Notes under the pieces: generated by a model | Databases searched by the model: none | The model's input: the letters and a program-made list of their open reading frames with translations, nothing else | What the model was told of the DNA's origin: nothing | Shown here: piece by piece, positions 58,831 to 64,000 of the stretch | Layout: the number at the start of each line of letters is the position of its first letter | Position numbering within the stretch: the stretch's first letter is position 1 | Translations under genes and position numbers: made by a program | NCBI GenBank assembly: GCA_026874595.1 | Contig: CM049316.1 | Location: forward strand, 29,309,339 to 29,373,338 | Length of the DNA: 64,000 nucleotides | Source of the DNA: Sipunculus nudus | Lineage: Eukaryota > Annelida > Sipuncula > Golfingiida > Sipunculidae | Direction of reading: 5' to 3'

Positions 58831-59962
58831 GTAAGTACCAAGTAATCTGGTGAGTATAGAATGAAATATGAATTGTTCTTGAATAATGCCAATGTTGGTA
58901 GCAGGCTGTTGTTATTGGCAATGGCGATTCAAGCCAGTTTACTCCCGTGCCTTATAAACAAGTGGTGCGGGCCCAACATATCTCCCGCTGGACCTAGCCG
59001 ATCTTGATTTGTTCTGCTTTTTATTTCACGAGTATACACGGAAAAAGGATATCAGAAACATATTATTTCAAATTTCCCATCGGCATTTTTCTTAGATGGC
59101 TTCAATAAATAAAGATTCAGATGGATTGGTTTCTCAGACCCACCAGTTCAGAATGGGGAACTGAAGATGGCGGTATCAGCGTCATTTCCGGTTGGGGAAC
59201 TCTCCCCCCCCCCGCACAAACACATACACATACCCCCACCACTCCCCTACATGGAAAAAAAGTATTAAAAACTCATCAGACCAAGCCCCACTTCTAAAAG
59301 GGAGGACAAAAAACCAAAGTCACTCTATGTAAACACACAATCATGGTCTTCTGTATCAGTTTTACAACGTCTAAGCAGTTTACTTGCTCTACAAGTTTAA
59401 TGATAAGATTTATTTTAGGCTGTCGTTTAAGACCGGAAGAGTAATGTGTGGTTACTTTGAAAAAAAAATATGATCACTGGTACACCCTGTAATATCAGTT
59501 GACAATTTTCATAATAAAAAAAAAATTAAAATATTATGTATCCAGTATATGTTGATTCTAGCCAGGTTTATATATAAAGTATTTTATAGTAAACTCTGAA
59601 ATGAAGTCAGTCTTTAATTCTAATTTTAAATATATTTCATATCTAATATTTAAATAATTATTATTATTCTCTAAATATCAGGGGGTGGGGGGTGGGGTAC
59701 GATTACATTGACCATACACCCTTGCTAAAAAGTGTGTTTGGGTGTGGGGGGGGGGCAGTATCTACCACTCTTACATATTAATGCTTCTGAAAAGAAACCA
59801 GAAAAAAATAATAAAAACATAGTAATTATTTAAAACACATGCCTCATATAAATAAGTTTATAACATCTATGTTTGGTACACTCTAAAAGAGAAACAATCT
59901 CAATATAAGTACACATTGCTACTTCATGCAGCAGGTACCAATGGCTCTTTTTATTACCTTAG

Positions 59963-60165
59963 GAACTGGCTCTGATAAGTAACAAAATGCAGAGACATAA
60001 AGACGACCTGATAGACCTGATAGATGCAGATTAGGCAAGGCCAGATCCTGGGACAGGTTGCAGAAAAAAAATGATCAAGGCAGCATCCTATAGCCCCAAC
60101 AACAACATGGCACACAAAGAAGAATTGGATACCACCTGGGTAACCTCAGTTAGCAGGAATATTAA
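59963..60165 (+). CDS. candidate exon of an unrecognised gene (contains one in-frame TAG)
   Basis: Acceptor TTTTTATTACCTTAG precedes 59963 and donor AA/GTAAGTTTT follows 60165, so the segment is bounded like an exon. One frame is open throughout except a TAG at 60032-60034; pieces read MQRHKDDLIDLIDAD before it and ARPDPGTGCRKKMIKAASYS after it. A start ATG would be 59987. An AG directly at the TAG (60033-60034) could instead be an internal acceptor, which would remove the stop. The product matches no family I can name. Length 203 nt leaves two bases of a codon at its end. Could be a real exon, a decayed one, or part of a repeat. Confidence 0.35.
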
Positions 60166-61320
60166 GTAAGTTTTAATTTTTATACTTTTTTTTACTTTTT
60201 AGGGATAAAATTATACTTTTTAATCCTTTTTTTCTATAATCATCATCTTCAGGTGGTGATTATAGGCCGTTTACCTGAACCAACTGAGTGCAACGACATG
60301 CTCTGTCATTATTTCATCATATTGTCCATTTTATTAGCGATAATATTTCTTTAACCTGATTTAACAGGTAAATCTAAGTTAATTATTAGCTCAGCATACT
60401 GTAGTCCACCTGAGATATAGTAATCAGCCTTTGTCCATTGTATGATGTTTTTCTGTTAACAGGGCACAAATCCAAAATGTTTGACCTGCAAATTATTACG
60501 TAACATCTAGGTAGGTCTTTTGTATATCACATGCCAAATTAAGTCATTGTAACCTATAATCTGCAAGTTATGTGCTTCTGTGTGTTTTGAGTACTTAAAT
60601 AAGGCTTTAAAAACATCAATTTTGCATTCATCTCAAAATGAATGCATGGTTGTGAATTATCTGCACATATATCCATATCACGATTCAAATATTAGGACTA
60701 ATCAGCCCCGCCAGTTCTTTAGAACTGTTGCTAACACAATTGCAAATTAGTAACATTTTGTGCTGATGCTGTATGAAATTCATACATCAGAAATGTCGCT
60801 TTTGATTGTATTGAATTTTCTGATTTTTTTAATATAAGCATCATAGATAGCCCTTTCAGTTGTGCAAAATTGGTGTGACCATGATCACCATTTACATTCT
60901 CTTTATTTTTATGCATTTTTAATGATACATTTTCAAACCTAAAAATCAGAGTTGAAATGTCACAATATCAATCCAGCTTAGAAACAAGTTTTTCGTTGTG
61001 AAGCACAAATTGAAAGAACATGCATCCTTTAGGCATGTGCATCATTCCTCTTACCTGCTGTGGACACATTTGCGAAAATTCTAAAAAGCAGCAATCTAAG
61101 TAACTGTTGATAAATTTCAATATTTTGGTATACTGGTACCTGAAATATGTAGATAATTTACATATTTAATCTGTCTTCAAGCATATTGTTGTACTAGGGC
61201 TCATTCATTTTTTATATGAGTTCATTCAGTGTCCGAGGCTATGTAAAAGTTTGGGTAAAATTTGGTATGACTTCAAAAAGCAGGAATATGAAGTGGTGTT
61301 GTCTTTGTTCTGTTTGGCAG

Positions 61321-61454
61321 ATTCCTGAAGCTAGGATGCAAAAGCAGGTTGAAGTTAAACTTCCGAAAATCTACATAAATTGCGGCAACACACGATTGGT
61401 CAAGTACACCAAACACGCTAGATGCAGGAAATTCAAGATTACTACCAGTTATAG
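61321..61454 (+). CDS. candidate coding exon, unrecognised gene
   Basis: Acceptor TTTGTTCTGTTTGGCAG is excellent and the donor ATAG/GTGTGT is acceptable. The frame reads through all 134 nt with a plausible composition (MQKQVEVKLPKIYINCGNTR, then YTKHARCRKFKITTSY), rich in basic residues and with three cysteines. It leaves two bases, which join in phase with the 29-nt segment at 61557-61585. Phase does not join directly to 59963-60165, so an intervening exon is expected (a 13-nt segment near 61230 would fit numerically). No family recognised. Confidence 0.42.
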
Positions 61455-61556
61455 GTGTGTCCTTTATTATATCATTGAGGTTGGTATTGACTATCCAGGT
61501 AGAAAACACATTATCCTAATTTATCAATGTAATTTCAATAATGTGATTTTCTTCAG

Positions 61557-61585
61557 GGCACATATAGATAAGGGCCAGAAAATTA
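61557..61585 (+). CDS. candidate 29-nt micro-exon
   Basis: Acceptor TGATTTTCTTCAG and donor ATTA/GTAAAT bound 29 nt that continue the open frame of 61321-61454 and end with one base, exactly the phase required by 61973-62048. Residues contributed: AHIDKGQKI. The phase agreement across three segments is the main support; small exons found by eye are error-prone. Confidence 0.33.
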
Positions 61586-61795
61586 GTAAATTTGTTCATA
61601 GTTTGTCTAGAATTTAATTTTGAGCAACGGGACTTGAATTGGACTTTTATAAAAAAAATATTAATACACATATTTCAAGTGAGGTTTTAGAATTTGGCAC
61701 CCTCCTGGAAATAAAATAATTCATGTTTAGTGCTTATAAAAATGTACTAACAAGGCAGACATACATACTGCCAATTAAAGAATAAGATAAATCAA

Positions 61796-61798
<3 letters not shown>

Positions 61799-61848
<50 letters not shown>

Positions 61849-61850
61849 GA
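61799..61850. repeat. (TA)n microsatellite
   Basis: About 50 bp of TA with one ACAT interruption near 61835, inside the intron between 61585 and 61973. Confidence 0.95.
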
Positions 61851-61972
61851 TTGATGTAGCAATGGGAACTTATTATGAATAAATTAAGCCTAACCCAACG
61901 ACTACCATTTCTGATCCATACACACCTGTATAAATGTTAATATGATTATGTATAGATCTTATAATATTTCAG

Positions 61973-62048
61973 AGGAAGTGTTTGAACTTGCACTTGAACT
62001 CCCTCTAACCCGAAGAAGAGAAGCTTGTCATGGTGGCAGAAAAGAAGG
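61973..62048 (+). CDS. candidate coding exon, unrecognised gene
   Basis: Acceptor TTATAATATTTCAG and donor AG/GTAATAC bound 76 nt. In the phase set by the preceding micro-exon it reads EVFELALELPLTRRREACHG, then a basic end, with no stop; the other two frames have stops. It leaves two bases for the next exon, which I could not place with confidence (63197-63236 can join in phase but has a poor acceptor). Confidence 0.4.
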
Positions 62049-62340
62049 TAATACACTGTAAAACCTGATAAGTTGTCTCAACTTAAATAAAAGGCAGCAA
62101 TGATGCTTCAATTTTTCAAGTTGAGATAACCTGTAAATATTGGATCAGTACTTATCTTTCTCAAGTTACTAAACTTGCATAAAACAAGAGACGCAAATTG
62201 ATATTGCAATGTTTTAAGTTGGGATGACTGAAAAAAAAATAGATTACTCAATCTTATCTCACGAATGAGTTGTAATATATTAATTCAAGTTAATACAATA
62301 CGTTCTGCAAGACTAGATTAAAGCTTTGAAGTTTAATTAC
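62049..62340. repeat. possible interspersed repeat with CACTGTAAAA start
   Basis: CACTGTAAAACCTGATAAGT followed by repeated TCAACTTAAAT, TCAAGTTGAGATAAC and TTCAAGTTAATAC-type blocks; AAGTTGAGAT/ATCTCAACTT-like motifs recur in both orientations. A CACTGTAAAAAA start also occurs at 58199. This resembles ends of known non-autonomous DNA elements but no opposite terminus was found. Confidence 0.3.
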
Positions 62341-63371
62341 CAGAGAAATATATTGGAAGTCTTAGAATACATTAAATACATGCATAAACAAGATATTTGC
62401 ATACATATATTTAAACAAGTTATTAATTAATATACATAACAAAGATCAAGTTGGCACACTACAACAAGGGACCCATAGCATAGGTCGACTCATTCAGCTG
62501 AAAATTGTAAAAATTAGCAAATGGAAAATGTACTTATTCTCATCTTTTATATTTTAGTATTTGAAAAGTTAAGAGGTCTAAAATTTGTAAAATTTTCAGT
62601 ATTTCAACTATGCGACTGTTATAGGTGTTTTAAATACCCACTGGGGATATATGAGACCATGTCAATATAAATAAGGAAGAAAGTGGAGATAAGCTGTTGT
62701 ATAATAATAGTTTAATTTATTGACTGAAATTTAATGCTGTAAAAAATTGAAATTTTACATTTTAAATTATCATGAACTAAATTTGATATTGAAGTATATA
62801 GTTCACTCTATAATATATGAAAATAGTGGCCTGAAACCAATCATGAATAAGGGGAAAAGGTGATGGGCTCAGAGTTATATGATGGGATATATTTGATAAT
62901 AAAAAAGCTTGATGATAAAAGGTATATATATGTTCTTCCAAAACTTGGAGAATAGATGCAGTTTTTATCACTGCTCGAATTTTCAGATTTTTCCTGCTAT
63001 TGCAGCCCCTTAAAGTTATTACTGAGCCTTTCTGGCCTTTCTGGCTCTGTGCACTGGGCTGGCTTGTAAAGCACACTTGGGCTTCCATAACTCTATACAA
63101 GCTTAATACTTCACAAGTGCTTTTAAATTTTATGTTATGAAAGCTTAACACTTTTATTGTAAATCAAGTGTAAAAAAAAATCAACAGTGCTTAGAGGAAA
63201 ATAATGTGCCATGATCAAAGCTGGGCAAATTTAAAGGTAATAATTTGTATGGTGGGGTATGACTTAGCTTCAAGGCCCCCCCCCCCCGAAGTAGGTTTGT
63301 ATGTCTGTTATCTGATATTTTTACACACATGTTTATATACAGGTGTTTGTGTGTCATGTAAATATGTCAAT

Positions 63372-63372
<1 letters not shown>

Positions 63373-63405
<33 letters not shown>

Positions 63406-63407
63406 CA
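63373..63407. repeat. (TA)n microsatellite
   Basis: About 35 bp of TA with an ACAT interruption, ending in TATACAG, which doubles as a possible splice acceptor. Confidence 0.9.
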
Positions 63408-63408
63408 G

Positions 63409-63473
63409 ACTCCATTGATACATTTAGGGATGTTACCCCAACAGAAGATAATCTGAAACAGGGAAAATATTTT
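63409..63473 (+). CDS. candidate coding exon, unrecognised gene
   Basis: After ATATATACAG one frame reads DSIDTFRDVTPTEDNLKQGK then YF before a possible donor GTATAC. Composition (acidic and polar, no bias from the TA tract) is protein-like. The acceptor lacks a normal pyrimidine tract because it lies at the end of (TA)n. Phase to the neighbours does not close without extra exons. Confidence 0.3.
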
Positions 63474-63933
63474 GTATACTTGTATTATATATAAAATTTG
63501 GTTTAGATGCATCCATAAAAGTTTGAATGATCAATATCATCATATTGTTAACACATCAATTTCCAATTTCAGGTAAATCCCATAATTCACACTAGCATAT
63601 ATGTCTAGATTTAAAAAAAAATTGTTTGCTCTTTGATTCTGTTTCTGTTTTATAGAATATATTATCCACATGTACTAACCAGTTTTGAATAAAACAGCTT
63701 ATTAACAAGATTGAGTAATTTATATTTAATGTGACTATTGTTTTTTCTCTGTTGTCCCAAAAAAGGTTAACAATATTAATGTTAAATATATTTAGAGAGA
63801 TTTGTTCATCTTATCATTTGTTAGGTCAGTTAAATATAAGTCACCATAGCTAAAATTGAAAATTAATATAATAAACATAATAATATAATAGAAATAATAT
63901 AATTTATTAAAAGAAATCTAATACTTTTTTCAG

Positions 63934-63986
63934 GGTGAGTTTAACTGACATCAGCTTTTTCCAGTTCTTGGGACTTGTTGAAACAG
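63934..63986 (+). CDS. candidate coding exon at the right edge
   Basis: Acceptor AATACTTTTTTCAG and donor ACAG/GTAAAC bound 53 nt; one frame reads VSLTDISFFQFLGLVET with no stop while another has TGA and TAA at once. The gene, if real, continues beyond the window. No family recognised. Confidence 0.37.
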
Positions 63987-64000
63987 GTAAACACAGTTGT

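Noticed and set aside
63197-63236. An additional exon linking 61973-62048 to 63409-63473
   Set aside because: Open in phase from the left but its acceptor lacks a pyrimidine tract and its end phase does not match the next segment.

Overview
This window is animal nuclear DNA, most likely from a mollusc and plausibly a bivalve. It is AT-rich, dense in (TA)n microsatellites, and has single-exon Toll-like receptor coding, splice-like signals, tRNA-derived SINEs, LINE and LTR retroelement remains, and several hAT-like DNA elements. The taxonomic call is inference from style and protein type; no species marker is present. Nothing bacterial (operons, ribosome binding sites, CRISPR) was seen.

Layout. 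1-2000: a ~180-bp tandem satellite interrupted by a second repeat with ~305-bp internal units. 2000-7885: mostly unannotated AT-rich DNA with dispersed repeats and microsatellites. 7893-9714: a hAT-like element with an 8-bp target duplication, inserted beside or into a SINE and carrying its own ~153-bp tandem array. 10146-10375: a second SINE type. 10.4-18.7 kb: largely empty apart from a repeat and a long (TC)n(TA)n tract. 18.7-19.4 kb: a SINE, a small hAT-like MITE and a ~70-bp repeat. 20076-22499 (-): an intact Toll-like receptor of 807 codons, the one clearly functional gene. 22.9-25.9 kb: two related SINEs. 26.4-27.4 kb: a GC-ended inverted-repeat element. 27.9-30.3 kb: a decayed L1-type reverse transcriptase (+) abutting a decayed Gypsy gag-protease-integrase remnant (-).

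31.4-45.1 kb is the most structured region. Two ~3-kb direct repeats (A and B) flank a frameshifted APE-type LINE on the minus strand. Each begins with a ~25-bp minisatellite. Copy B carries a 2,008-bp hAT-like insertion whose empty site is preserved in copy A, which fixes its ends and target duplication exactly.

50.3-52.6 kb (-): a second Toll-like receptor, homologous to the first but carrying nonsense and frameshift lesions. With the intact gene it forms a same-strand paralogous pair about 28 kb apart. 58.7-64.0 kb (+): a set of splice-bounded, coding-like segments downstream of a small CpG/E-box patch suggests an unrecognised multi-exon gene that runs off the right end; this is the least certain gene call. 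The remainder holds simple repeats, palindromes and single-copy-looking DNA.
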